Source: CALECP01 sp964389925
GTDB taxonomy: Bacteria; Chloroflexota; Anaerolineae; Promineifilales; Promineifilaceae
Length of the DNA: 64,000 nucleotides
Assembly: GCA_964389925.1 (NCBI GenBank)
Contig: CAYMGE010000015.1
Span: forward strand, 1-64,000
Direction of reading: 5' to 3'
The position numbers and the translations under genes were made by a program. Within the stretch, counting starts at the first letter, position 1; the number at the start of each line of letters is the position of its first letter. The notes beneath the pieces were generated by a model that saw only the letters and a list, made by a program, of their open reading frames with translations, made no database searches and was not told the origin of the DNA. Positions 9,935 through 18,240 of the stretch are shown in pieces.

Positions 9935-11107
9935 ATGACGAAGCAACTCAATCTACGTTACGGCATGAACCCTCATCAGCAGCCCGCCCGTATTTCTGTG
10001 AACACGGGTGCGCTGCCGATCACTGTTCTTAATGGACAACCCGGCTATATCAACCTACTCGATGCGCTCAACGCATGGCAGCTCGTGCGTGACCTGAAAG
10101 GTGCAACTGGGATGGCATCGGCCGCCTCTTTCAAACACGTCAGCCCCGCGGGGGCAGCCGTGGGCGAACCGCTATCTGAGTTACTGCGCCAAATTTATTT
10201 TGTCGGTGATGGTAAACTTTCTCCGCTGGCCATGGCATATGCACGAGCGCGTGGGGCAGACAGACTCTCATCGTTTGGAGATTGGATAGCACTAAGCGAT
10301 ACAGTCGATGTCGCAACTGCTAGGCTGATTCGGCGCGAGGTGTCTGATGGCGTGATCGCACCCGCTTATGAGCCGGCCGCTTTGGACATTTTGTGCAAGA
10401 AAAAGAAAGGCGGCTATCGCGTGATTCAGGTCGATGCCGATTTTGTGCCAGAAGGGGCGACAACACAGGAACTGTTTGGCATCACGTTTGAACAAACACG
10501 CAACGACTATGTACCAAAGGCGGCCGATTTCACACAACCTGTCACTGCAAACAAAACCCTTTCTGATGATGCAAAGCGCGATATGCTCGTTGCCCTCGTC
10601 GCGCTGAAATACACACAGTCAAACTCAGTCGTGTTTGCAAAAGATGGGCAACTAATTGGTGTGGGAGCAGGCCAACAGAGTCGCGTTCACTGCGTGCGTC
10701 TGGCGGCGACAAAGGCAGAGACATGGTGGCTGCGGCAGCATCCGCGTGTGTTGGAATTGCCATTTGCGAAGAAAATCGGCCGAGCTGCCCGCGACAATGC
10801 CATTGACCAATTTTTGCTAGAAGCGCAAAGTCCGATAGAAGAAGCCCACTGGCTCCAAAATTTTAGCGCAGTTCCCAAACGCTTGACCCAAACAGAAAAA
10901 CGTGCTTGGCTCAATCAGTTAACCGATGTCACGCTTGGCTCCGATGCCTTCTTTCCATTTCGAGACAGCATTGATCGCGCCTCGCAAACAGGGGTGCGTT
11001 ATGTTGTGCAGCCGGGCGGCTCATTGCGCGATGAAAGCGTGATTACCGCGTGCGATCAGTATGGGATGACGATGGTGTTCAATGGGGTGCGACTGTTTCA
11101 TCATTGA
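9935..11107 (+). CDS. Stand-alone AICAR transformylase (PurH C-terminal domain only)
   Basis: The 390 residues match the formyltransferase part of PurH, which transfers a formyl group from 10-formyltetrahydrofolate to AICAR to give FAICAR in purine synthesis. The KHVSPAG motif at the N-terminal side and QPGGSLRDESVI near the end are typical of the transformylase. The N-terminal IMP cyclohydrolase domain of ordinary PurH is absent: the protein begins MTKQLNLRYGMNPHQQPARI, where the transformylase domain starts. IMP cyclisation must therefore be encoded elsewhere. No Shine-Dalgarno site is visible before the ATG. It converges on the epimerase gene with 6 bases between stops. Confidence 0.87.
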   Translation: MTKQLNLRYGMNPHQQPARISVNTGALPITVLNGQPGYINLLDALNAWQLVRDLKGATGMASAASFKHVSPAGAAVGEPLSELLRQIYFVGDGKLSPLAMAYARARGADRLSSFGDWIALSDTVDVATARLIRREVSDGVIAPAYEPAALDILCKKKKGGYRVIQVDADFVPEGATTQELFGITFEQTRNDYVPKAADFTQPVTANKTLSDDAKRDMLVALVALKYTQSNSVVFAKDGQLIGVGAGQQSRVHCVRLAATKAETWWLRQHPRVLELPFAKKIGRAARDNAIDQFLLEAQSPIEEAHWLQNFSAVPKRLTQTEKRAWLNQLTDVTLGSDAFFPFRDSIDRASQTGVRYVVQPGGSLRDESVITACDQYGMTMVFNGVRLFHH

Positions 11108-11113
11108 GAACGG

Positions 11114-12088
11114 CTATTTGATTTTGCCAATGGAGCGGAGGTAATCGGCCGACTTCTCCATCCCCTCTTCAATACCAATACGCGGCTTGTATCCCAGAAG
11201 TCGCGTCGCCTTTTTATAGGGATAGACTGTTTTGGTTCGATAAAAACGCAAACGTTCCGTCGTCAACGGAATGTTATCCAGCTTCAAAACTTTCTTGAGA
11301 AAAACCACCCCACGCGCCAGTATAAATGGGATGCGACGTGGCTTTTTCCCAGCCATTGCGCCAAAGTAGCCAAAGAACTGATTCCACGTCACGGGGTCAT
11401 CGACGGCGTTGAACGTTTCACCGACCGCTGCATCCTTAGTCGCCGTCAAAATCAGCAAATCGCACAAATTGTCGATATAAACGGGAAAAGCATGACCCTC
11501 AGCCTTGCCAAACAGCGTAGGTATTCCCTTGTCTACCATGTTGAACATGCCGGTTGTCCATGAGTAGCTGCGTGGCCCGTAGACCATGCCCGGCCGAACA
11601 ATCACAAGTTCAATACCATGCGCTGTTGCCGCTTCGCGTGCCACCATTTCGCCTAGTGCCTTGGTGCGCCCATAGGTATCCATTTGCTGCGGGTCAATGG
11701 GGGTTCCTTCATCCATCATCAGCTTGTCTGGCACACCATAGGCGGCAATCGAACTGGTCAGAATCACGCGCTGTACACCTGCTTGTGCTGCGAGCGTGAT
11801 CAATTCGCGGGTGGCATCGACGTTGATGCGCCGCGCCATCTCTTCGTCATCAGTCCGCTCACTCAACCACGCTGCAATATGAAAAACGACATCCTGTCCG
11901 GCTAGCACGGCCGCCATTTCATCGCGTTTGAGCAAATCCGCTTTGCGTAGGCTGACCTTTTCACGCAAAAATGGGACTGCGCTGAGATTGCGTCCCGTTG
12001 CCGTGACGGAGGCACGTTCGACATCAGCCAAATGCTCTGCTAAATGTGAGCCGATGAAGCCTGTCGCGCCTGTTACAAGAACGTTCAT
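11114..12088 (-). CDS. NAD-dependent epimerase/dehydratase (extended SDR)
   Basis: An extended short-chain dehydrogenase of about 324 residues. The N-terminus MNVLVTGATGFIGSHLAEHL is the dinucleotide-binding Rossmann motif; the catalytic YGRTK follows at about residue 150, after TSSIAAYG. The family includes nucleotide-sugar epimerases, dihydroflavonol-type reductases and 3-beta-hydroxysteroid-like dehydrogenases. The last group fits the helical C-terminus, but the substrate is unknown. The open frame extends to 12136 with ATG codons at 12118 and 12112; I chose 12088 because the Rossmann motif begins there. No Shine-Dalgarno site supports any start. Confidence 0.82.
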   Translation of the reverse strand: MNVLVTGATGFIGSHLAEHLADVERASVTATGRNLSAVPFLREKVSLRKADLLKRDEMAAVLAGQDVVFHIAAWLSERTDDEEMARRINVDATRELITLAAQAGVQRVILTSSIAAYGVPDKLMMDEGTPIDPQQMDTYGRTKALGEMVAREAATAHGIELVIVRPGMVYGPRSYSWTTGMFNMVDKGIPTLFGKAEGHAFPVYIDNLCDLLILTATKDAAVGETFNAVDDPVTWNQFFGYFGAMAGKKPRRIPFILARGVVFLKKVLKLDNIPLTTERLRFYRTKTVYPYKKATRLLGYKPRIGIEEGMEKSADYLRSIGKIK

Positions 12089-12166
12089 ATTTTCAAGTGG
12101 ATTTTCGAGCATGGTCATGATGTTGAAAGTTACCAATAGGTCACGTCAGGGCTATGACGTTTGACA

Positions 12167-12886
12167 TCAGTTTATACCCTTGAGCGTATAGCAAAATGGA
12201 CTGGCAGCGCGTTGGGATATGTGTTGTTGGAAAGCGGGGGTGTGGGGCGCGGTGAGGATGAGTTCGGTGTTGCCACACAAAAAGTGAGTCGTGTGTTCTT
12301 TTTCGATGCCATCCTGTTGGAGGAGGCGGCGATAGTGTTTACTGCTTCGGCCGAGATCATCAACGATGATGGTAAGTTGAGTGATTCCCAGTGCGCCATT
12401 GGGATGATTTGTCTCGGCCGGCACACGCCACTCGCGCGGTGTCACATCTTCTATCAGGAAAGGCAGATCGAGCGTGGCGGGATGCCCCATCTTCCAGCGC
12501 AGTTCCACCCCATCAGGGCGTGCGCGTCCCATCTCAAGCTCCGCAATGTCAACCCCACGCTGTCGCACGAGGTCGAGATTTTCAGGAATGAGCGCAAAGT
12601 CGATCAAACCGCTAGGAAGCCCGTTCATTGAAAGCCAACGCGCCGCAAGGCGAGATTCCCCAGCAGCGAGGCGACTTTGGTACTCGCTAGCGCGTGAGAG
12701 ATAAGGTGCTTTTGCGCGAAAGGTGGCGAGTTCCAAATAGGTTCCATCGGCAAACGGAATCAGAGCATTGTGGCTGCCAAATGCCTTATGTTCGCCGCCT
12801 TGCACGACGTTAAACCCACGCTGGCGATAGTCGGCCGAACTCGCTGCCAAGTCATCAACTAAAATAACGAGATGATCCAATTTCAT
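12167..12886 (-). CDS. VOC superfamily protein (glyoxalase-like)
   Basis: The 239-residue protein begins MKLDHLVILVDDLAASS, a vicinal oxygen chelate domain start, and a second half-repeat begins near GITQLTIIVDDL. It resembles the glyoxalase-like domain in which two beta-alpha-beta-beta-beta units form a metal site. Its reaction is unknown. The ATG at 12886 overlaps the stop of the upstream DUF1330-like gene as ATGA, so the two are probably translationally coupled; this decides the start over an upstream in-frame TTG at 12898. Confidence 0.78.
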   Translation of the reverse strand: MKLDHLVILVDDLAASSADYRQRGFNVVQGGEHKAFGSHNALIPFADGTYLELATFRAKAPYLSRASEYQSRLAAGESRLAARWLSMNGLPSGLIDFALIPENLDLVRQRGVDIAELEMGRARPDGVELRWKMGHPATLDLPFLIEDVTPREWRVPAETNHPNGALGITQLTIIVDDLGRSSKHYRRLLQQDGIEKEHTTHFLCGNTELILTAPHTPAFQQHISQRAASPFCYTLKGIN

Positions 12887-13215
12887 AGCGGGAGGCAAGG
12901 AACAAGATAAGACTTCGTAATTGCGTTTTCGCGTAATCGTGCAACCTTGCGGTAGTCGGGATCACTGACGAGATTGAGGAATGCTTGCTTGTCAGGCCAG
13001 CGCACAAAGAACACCATGTCTGCGTCAAAGTTGCCAAAGAGGTCTCCCTGTGGCAGAGAGAGATTTTCGGCCGATGCCCCATATTTTTCGACAAATGGCT
13101 GAGTTGCCTTGAGATACTGACGATACATCTCTGCCCCCCCATTCGGCTTAAACCAAAGCGCATTGAGCATCAAAAAAGAGGTGTCCGCAGGAAGATTCTG
13201 AATTGATTCAAACAT
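12883..13215 (-). CDS. DUF1330-like small protein
   Basis: About 110 residues, with ALWFKPNGGAEMYRQYLKA and a later VFFVRWPDKQAFLNLVSDPDY, the pattern of dimeric ferredoxin-like alpha/beta-barrel proteins such as DUF1330. The function of that family is not established. The start is the ATG at 13215, directly behind a TATAAT box, so the message is probably leaderless. It is the first gene of a two-gene unit with the VOC protein, overlapping it by 4 bases. Confidence 0.72.
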   Translation of the reverse strand: MFESIQNLPADTSFLMLNALWFKPNGGAEMYRQYLKATQPFVEKYGASAENLSLPQGDLFGNFDADMVFFVRWPDKQAFLNLVSDPDYRKVARLRENAITKSYLVPCLPL

Positions 13216-13305
13216 GTGGGTGATTATAGAGGATTTAATGTAAAGCGCGTAACATCCAGTCACAAAATCCCTGCTTACTCGCTTGTGTTACAGTACAATA
13301 GGGCT
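13216..13305. promoter_or_regulatory. Divergent promoter region with leaderless-type -10 boxes
   Basis: On the minus strand TATAAT (13228-13223) ends 7 bases before the ATG of the DUF1330-like gene. On the plus strand TACAAT (13294-13299) ends 6 bases before the ATG of the acetyltransferase gene. In both directions transcription would be expected to begin at the start codon itself, and no Shine-Dalgarno site exists for either gene. The -35 boxes are poor. Confidence 0.5.
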
Positions 13306-14028
13306 ATGTCTTTGAGTGACCGACGGAACGCCATACGGCATTTATTGGATAGGGGCGATGCGGCCGATGCTCGCGCTGCCTACTACGCATTTAACCATCC
13401 GGAAAATCGCACGACGCTCATTACCTATTTGCCCAATACAGCCCGCGCCCGCGGCTATATCTGTCTTTCCCGTACCGGTCTCGATCTCTTTCGCCCACTC
13501 GTCACACTACGCTTACCGCTAAATGACATGCTGGCAACAGCAGAGCTAATCTACAGCGCACTCCCCGTTGGCGCACCCGTTTTGATGAGTGTGCCAGAAA
13601 GCCACCTCCCCGTCGTTAAGGGACTATTTCAAGTTCAAAGGGAAACATCCACGAGCGTGTTTGCGCTCGAACGCAGCCGTTTTACGCCCATTATCAACGT
13701 TCTCATCACTAGTGAGACAGGCGCAAATGGCCTACTGCGCTATGTCATTCGACGGGATGGCGAGACGGTGGCAAGTGCGAGCATTAACTGGCAGTCGCGC
13801 TACTTTGCAGAGATCGGTGTCGAAACCCGCCTTGACCAGCGACGACAAGGTTGGGCGCGTAGCGTTATTTCCTCGCTCTGCCAATATCTATTGTCACATG
13901 GGCAAACCCCCCTTTACGTCGCGGCGGCTGACAATGCTCCCTCCATCCAGCTTGCCGAAAGCGTTGGATTTGTCAATACGGGCAGTCGGCTCGTCTTCTT
14001 GGAAGCTTCTCTACAATCACGACGTTGA
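13306..14028 (+). CDS. GNAT-family N-acetyltransferase
   Basis: About 240 residues. The C-terminal half shows the GNAT fold: VASASINWQSRYFAEIGVE, followed by TRLDQRRQGWARSVISSL, which is the acetyl-CoA pyrophosphate-binding turn (RRQGWA in place of the usual Q/R-x-x-G-x-G/A), then YVAADNAPSIQLAESVGF, typical of the last strand and helix. The N-terminal half is less conserved and may be a degenerate second GNAT unit. The acceptor is unknown. The frame is open further upstream, but the ATG at 13306 sits immediately behind a -10 box and is the likely start. Confidence 0.8.
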   Translation: MSLSDRRNAIRHLLDRGDAADARAAYYAFNHPENRTTLITYLPNTARARGYICLSRTGLDLFRPLVTLRLPLNDMLATAELIYSALPVGAPVLMSVPESHLPVVKGLFQVQRETSTSVFALERSRFTPIINVLITSETGANGLLRYVIRRDGETVASASINWQSRYFAEIGVETRLDQRRQGWARSVISSLCQYLLSHGQTPLYVAAADNAPSIQLAESVGFVNTGSRLVFLEASLQSRR

Positions 14029-14272
14029 GCATTCACGCTCTCTTCACAATACTTTCTAACAATCTTACAACTTTTCTAGCATAGGCAATGTCATGCCTGT
14101 CTCTTCTCGTTTTTCAGCTTTTATTCATGCCTCTTTTACGGAGCCTGCCGCCTCAAAATTGTTAAATAGTTTACAGTTTACAGAGAAATGGGGTAGCAGC
14201 GGAGCCAATAGCCAAGCCCCAACGCGGCAACTGATTAGATGTGTCGCCAAATCAGCACGTTGGAGGTGCAGT

Positions 14273-14500
14273 ATGTTTATGAAAGAACATCATAGAACAA
14301 GTGGGATTGTAAAGTGGTTTAGTCGCCTAAAAGGGTATGGATTTATTCTGCCAGATGAGGGAGACCGTGAGGTATTTGTACATTACTCCGCTATTGACGG
14401 AGAAGGTTATCGGAATCTATATGAGGGAGATCGTGTCGATTTTGATCTTGTCGATGTTGGCAAGGGGCCACAGGCGAAGCGCGTCGCGGCACGGCGATAA
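14273..14500 (+). CDS. Cold-shock-domain protein
   Basis: A 75-residue single OB-fold RNA/DNA chaperone. RNP-1 KGYGFI and RNP-2 VFVHY are both present, together with GIVKWF at the start and KGPQAKRV near the end. The frame is open further upstream, but the ATG at 14273 has a good Shine-Dalgarno GGAGG at 14262-14266, 6 bases away, and gives the normal family length. About 240 bases lie between the previous gene and this start, room for the long 5' leader often seen in cold-shock genes. A strong terminator follows the stop codon directly. Confidence 0.95.
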   Translation: MFMKEHHRTSGIVKWFSRLKGYGFILPDEGDREVFVHYSAIDGEGYRNLYEGDRVDFDLVDVGKGPQAKRVAARR

Positions 14501-14533
14501 AAAAAGACCGTCTCACCGAGACGGTCTTTTTTT
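14501..14533 (+). terminator. Rho-independent terminator of the cold-shock gene
   Basis: A perfect stem (AAAAAGACCGTCTC pairing with GAGACGGTCTTTTT) with a 3-base loop, beginning immediately after the TAA stop and ending in a run of T. The flanking A and T runs let it work in both directions. Confidence 0.93.
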
Positions 14534-14706
14534 ATTTTAGAACGTTGGGAGATGCTGTGGAAATTGGGTCTCCCGAAACACATCTCTTTACAAGCCTGCC
14601 TGCTTCTTTGCGCCTCGTGTTCTCTACTCTTTTACGCGACCCTTCCTTGTTACAACTTGTGGCAGCATGACCATGCTTGTTCACCTATGACCACTTTTTA
14701 ACTATC

Positions 14707-16641
14707 TCATGCTAGTGACGATGCACGATACACATGGCAGGTTGCCATTGTCAACATGATAGATGCTAAGACGACTAGCAAAGATGATTGTGTGTTTTGA
14801 GTTGACAGTTGTGCAACATTGACAGCGGTTGGGACAACTAGCTGAATCGGCTCACATGCTGCCCAGTCACAAGGTGTGTTAGCGATGTGTGTTTCGATTG
14901 CATCACGTTTGACAGCGATTTCTTGCAAGTTGTGCTCTTGTGCGCCCCAGTTACCCCAACGGCTGTAGCGGCTGACGCTGTTGAAGTTGACGAACATTTC
15001 ACCATCTGTATTGTGCCACGCTGCAAAGTAAGTGGTGTACAACGCTGCCATACGGGGGTCGCGGTTTGCCTCTGCAAATAGAGTGGCAAGTGCATCATCC
15101 CATTGTGGAGAACCAACGCCGACGAGGTGCTGCCCACCTTCATAAGCGACCAAACTCAAGTCACGGCTATCTGCAACGTCACGGTAATCGCTCATGCGAG
15201 TTATTGTTAGTGGCAATGTCTTTTGCTCGATTGAAGAGTTCTGCAAAACGGTTCCATGCTCCAGTTCTTCAAATAACTTTGTCAAGCCACCATCTGCTTC
15301 ATTCAACCATTCACGAACGACAGCATAATTAGCGGGGTGACCGATGTGTTGTCCAAAGTAGGGTGCGACAGCAACTGCGTCAACATAGGCGTGGCAAGGC
15401 GCGTTGTCCCACAGTGGGCAGTCCAGCATCTGTTCGCCCACCCATGGATTGGCAGATTGTGTGGCAATGACGCAGATGACGCGCTCTGGGTTTGTAGAGA
15501 AGGCTGCTTTCCAGATGTTGCACATCTCGGCCGAGCGCACCCCATAGTAGCTCAACAACTTCTTGAAACCCGACTCGTTACTCTCAGGCCACATCTCTTC
15601 ACCACGTGCCTTCACCCATTCGCTCTGGTAGAAGCCATCATTCCAAACTTCGTTTGAGTATTCAATGTACACACGTTGACCAGCGTTCAAACGTGCCTCT
15701 GTCAATTCAGCAAATTTTGCCATGTAGTCATCTGAAGCATGATGGGGCATGTTAAACCAGACATCTGCATTTAGTTCATTCACCAAGTCGATCATCACCT
15801 CGACCGGCATTCCTTTCTCAGATGTATAGCGTACATCAGTTGGTAGAGGACGCTCTGACCATTCTAACAACTGAACATCACCACGTGCATTCTCCGTTGG
15901 ACGCGCATTATAGTAGGGGTTCTCTGTCGCATCATTGAGAACATCAATTGGCTCAATTTGCACCCCTTCTGCGCCGCGAACAGGTCCCTCAGCATTCCAG
16001 TTGGTGCGTTGCCAATCCATCATGCGAATTGTTTTATATTTACGGATATTTTGCAAAAAGTGTGGGTGAAATTGTTGGCTTACATCGACATTTGGCATTT
16101 CAACGCGAATGTTGCGGATGTAGTCGCCTGTCCCATTTGGGTCTGTTTGCGTAATTTTCAGCAAGAAGCCAAGTGGCGTTTCGCCCGGTGTCACGTTCAC
16201 GACATCACGACCATTTGCGGAACGCGCTTCGTCTTTCCGCGCATCGTAGCCATATTCAACCGTGCCTTCGCCTTCATAGGTCACGACGTATTCGCCAGCG
16301 GGATAGTACTCGCCAATTTGTTGGAACAACGTCGTTGCAATCCAGCTCATCTCAACGCCATTACCGGTTGGGAGCGAGCGCGGCCAGCCATTTTCGTCAA
16401 AGTCAACTAGGTGATGTTCTTTCGTATTCCAGATTGACCAGTTTTGGGTGAGCCAGTCGCTCGACTGAAACATCGGGTTTGTAAAAATGTATTCGGCCGA
16501 CCATTCCGCTGGCACACTCAAGTTACTTCCCATAGGAGAATCTTGGTTAAGTGTCTGAGGCGCATCAATGTTTGCAGCGACCTGTTTGAATGTCAGGCAG
16601 AGGAATAAAAAAGCTATGATGAGAAATTTTTTCGTGTTCAT
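14707..16641 (-). CDS. Secreted clan GH-A-like glycoside hydrolase, paralogue 2
   Basis: A 644-residue paralogue of the protein at 7854-9800, encoded on the opposite strand. The start is the ATG at 16641, which opens a clear signal peptide (MNTKKFLIIAFLFLC onward). Shared landmarks include MGSNLSVPAEWSAE, DPNGTGDYIRNI, EYSNEVWN with a Glu at 331, DAVAVAPYFGQHIGHP, and VAYEGGQH with a Glu at about 501. Unlike paralogue 1 it ends in a hydrophobic segment (SLLVVLASIMLTMATCHVY), suggesting a C-terminal membrane anchor. An upstream extension of the frame to 16800 lacks export features and is probably not translated. Likely an exported or surface-bound polysaccharide-active enzyme; the substrate is unknown. 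Confidence 0.7.
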   Translation of the reverse strand: MNTKKFLIIAFLFLCLTFKQVAANIDAPQTLNQDSPMGSNLSVPAEWSAEYIFTNPMFQSSDWLTQNWSIWNTKEHHLVDFDENGWPRSLPTGNGVEMSWIATTLFQQIGEYYPAGEYVVTYEGEGTVEYGYDARKDEARSANGRDVVNVTPGETPLGFLLKITQTDPNGTGDYIRNIRVEMPNVDVSQQFHPHFLQNIRKYKTIRMMDWQRTNWNAEGPVRGAEGVQIEPIDVLNDATENPYYNARPTENARGDVQLLEWSERPLPTDVRYTSEKGMPVEVMIDLVNELNADVWFNMPHHASDDYMAKFAELTEARLNAGQRVYIEYSNEVWNDGFYQSEWVKARGEEMWPESNESGFKKLLSYYGVRSAEMCNIWKAAFSTNPERVICVIATQSANPWVGEQMLDCPLWDNAPCHAYVDAVAVAPYFGQHIGHPANYAVVREWLNEADGGLTKLFEELEHGTVLQNSSIEQKTLPLTITRMSDYRDVADSRDLSLVAYEGGQHLVGVGSPQWDDALATLFAEANRDPRMAALYTTYFAAWHNTDGEMFVNFNSVSRYSRWGNWGAQEHNLQEIAVKRDAIETHIANTPCDWAACEPIQLVVPTAVNVAQLSTQNTQSSLLVVLASIMLTMATCHVYRASSLA

Positions 16642-17097
16642 TTTTCTTTGTGTTCCACAGTCTGACCGTTTACATTTTGTCAAACTCTGAAACCCACCTA
16701 CCAGTACATCGTCTACCAATACATTTTTAGATGACGAAACAAAATAACAACTGCAAAAAGGATAGCTCATTTGCCATCTGTTTGTCTCCCAAAAAGGCAC
16801 CGCTTTTTCAGCATGAGCTTACGAATTTATGCTGACAGACAAAACTAAAATTAGAACCGAAAAAGGAGATGTTTTGTATGGTCGTCTCTATGTTCTTGGC
16901 TCTATCGTTACCCAGTCTGCATACCCTTCATTACCAATCTCCCATAGCGCTTGTCTTTTAGATCGGTAACACTATCTACCTAAATTGGTAGGATGCTATT
17001 CTATTTGTCGTAAATTATGAATTGACTTTCTACCTAGTATTTCATCCCATCTACTAACTATGATATCTTCGGTGAGCCGAGAATATCCTACATTGAC
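16642..17097. other. Divergent intergenic region
   Basis: About 456 bases between the secreted protein gene (minus) and the XRE regulator gene (plus). It is AT-rich and holds no convincing gene. A TATGAT box at 17059-17064 lies 33 bases before the regulator ATG, followed by an imperfect dyad (TCTTCGG and GCCGAGA) at 17065-17081 that could be an operator. The XRE protein may control both genes, but this is only inferred from position. Confidence 0.4.
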
Positions 17098-18033
17098 ATG
17101 AACCAGAATCACTTTGGCGAACTATTAGCTGCACTGAGAAAGGAGCAATATGACCCACGGGCAGGTAAAGTGTGGAGTCAAGCTCGCCTAGCACAAGAGA
17201 CAGGCTTATCTGAAAAAATAATTGGCGATATTGAGCGCGGCTCACGTAGTACGCTTGAGTCAGACATCATCGTGCGCTTTGCCGACGCATTTTCGTTTAA
17301 CACAATGGAGCGAAAAGCGTTTTTCTCGCTTTTTCGTTCAGTTGAGCAAGCGATGGTTCCCGCCACCGATGATAGTAATGTCTACCATGACTGCCTTGAT
17401 TTACTGCAAAATCTGCAACTTCCCGCTGCACTACAAGATTCATACTATAATTTGATCGCCGTTAATCAATCATGGTGTCGGCTCTACGATGTCCCAAGTG
17501 ATTTTTGGCATAAAGAGAATGACTCGGCACGTTATAACTTTATTCGACTGCTGCTCGACCCAGCCTCAAACATGCGACGTGTGTTAGGCAGGAGTTATCG
17601 CAAAATTGTTGAGGAGGCAGTGGGGATATTTCGTTGGATGTCCCTACCCTATCGTCATACGGAGTACTATTCAGATATTTTCTCTTGTTTGATGATGTTT
17701 AATGAATTCGGCCGAGCATGGATGACCACTCAATTTGCGACGGCCGATTTGCGAAGTAGCATAAAAACCGTCTCATATAATCATCACCCATTTGGCAAAC
17801 TCTCATATCATATTGCCAAATCTCGTATTGAGACCTGTTATGGCCCTATTTACTACTCAACGTTACTACCTTGCAGCGCGGCCACAGCCAATGTCTTCAC
17901 AGATTTTATGGCAAACGGTGGCGACCATGTTCTCCCCCTCTCTCCCTTTCCTGCGGCAAACCCACCCTTAACCTCTGCCACTGACGAGATGTCTCAACTG
18001 TTCACGCGCAGTTACAAACCAGCCATCAGGTGA
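17098..18033 (+). CDS. XRE-family transcriptional regulator
   Basis: A 311-residue protein with an N-terminal helix-turn-helix of the lambda-repressor type (WSQARLAQETGLSEKIIGDIERG at about residues 26-48). A long C-terminal region of about 230 residues resembles the ligand-sensing part of MmyB-like regulators (AVNQSWCRLYDVPSDFW, later FGRAWMTTQF). The ligand is unknown. It is divergent from the secreted GH-A-like gene and could regulate it. It is followed by aspS but separated by about 200 bases with an independent promoter candidate. Confidence 0.78.
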   Translation: MNQNHFGELLAALRKEQYDPRAGKVWSQARLAQETGLSEKIIGDIERGSRSTLESDIIVRFADAFSFNTMERKAFFSLFRSVEQAMVPATDDSNVYHDCLDLLQNLQLPAALQDSYYNLIAVNQSWCRLYDVPSDFWHKENDSARYNFIRLLLDPASNMRRVLGRSYRKIVEEAVGIFRWMSLPYRHTEYYSDIFSCLMMFNEFGRAWMTTQFATADLRSSIKTVSYNHHPFGKLSYHIAKSRIETCYGPIYYSTLLPCSAATANVFTDFMANGGDHVLPLSPFPAANPPLTSATDEMSQLFTRSYKPAIR

Positions 18034-18131
18034 CGCTTCTCATCAGCCATGCTAAAATCAATAGGTAATTTACCAGAGAAACGATCCACGCAGGGCTAAA
18101 ACGCAATCGAAAAGCACCTCTTTTTGTAAGG

Positions 18132-18167
18132 TTGACAATCTGTTTCGGGATTCTTGAATCTCGAAAC
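18132..18167 (+). promoter_or_regulatory. Candidate aspS promoter with overlapping dyad
   Basis: A perfect TTGACA (18132-18137) and a TTGAAT (18154-18159) are 16 bases apart. An inverted repeat at 18142-18167 (arms TTTCGGGATTC and GAATCTCGAAA) covers the -10 box. The dyad could be an operator or, if transcription starts further upstream, an RNA hairpin in the leader. About 75 bases remain to the aspS ATG. Confidence 0.4.
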
Positions 18168-18240
18168 CAGTCCCCGTTCCAATAGTGGCTGATGAATGCC
18201 ACTCTATTTTCCCTGTGTTTTTAACGAAGGAAGCAGAATT

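Noticed and set aside
16861..16950. Tiny frame starting MVVSMFLALSLPS behind an AGGAG sequence
   Set aside because: Only 27 codons, poor spacing to the AGGAG and no support beyond a hydrophobic start; I could not separate it from chance.
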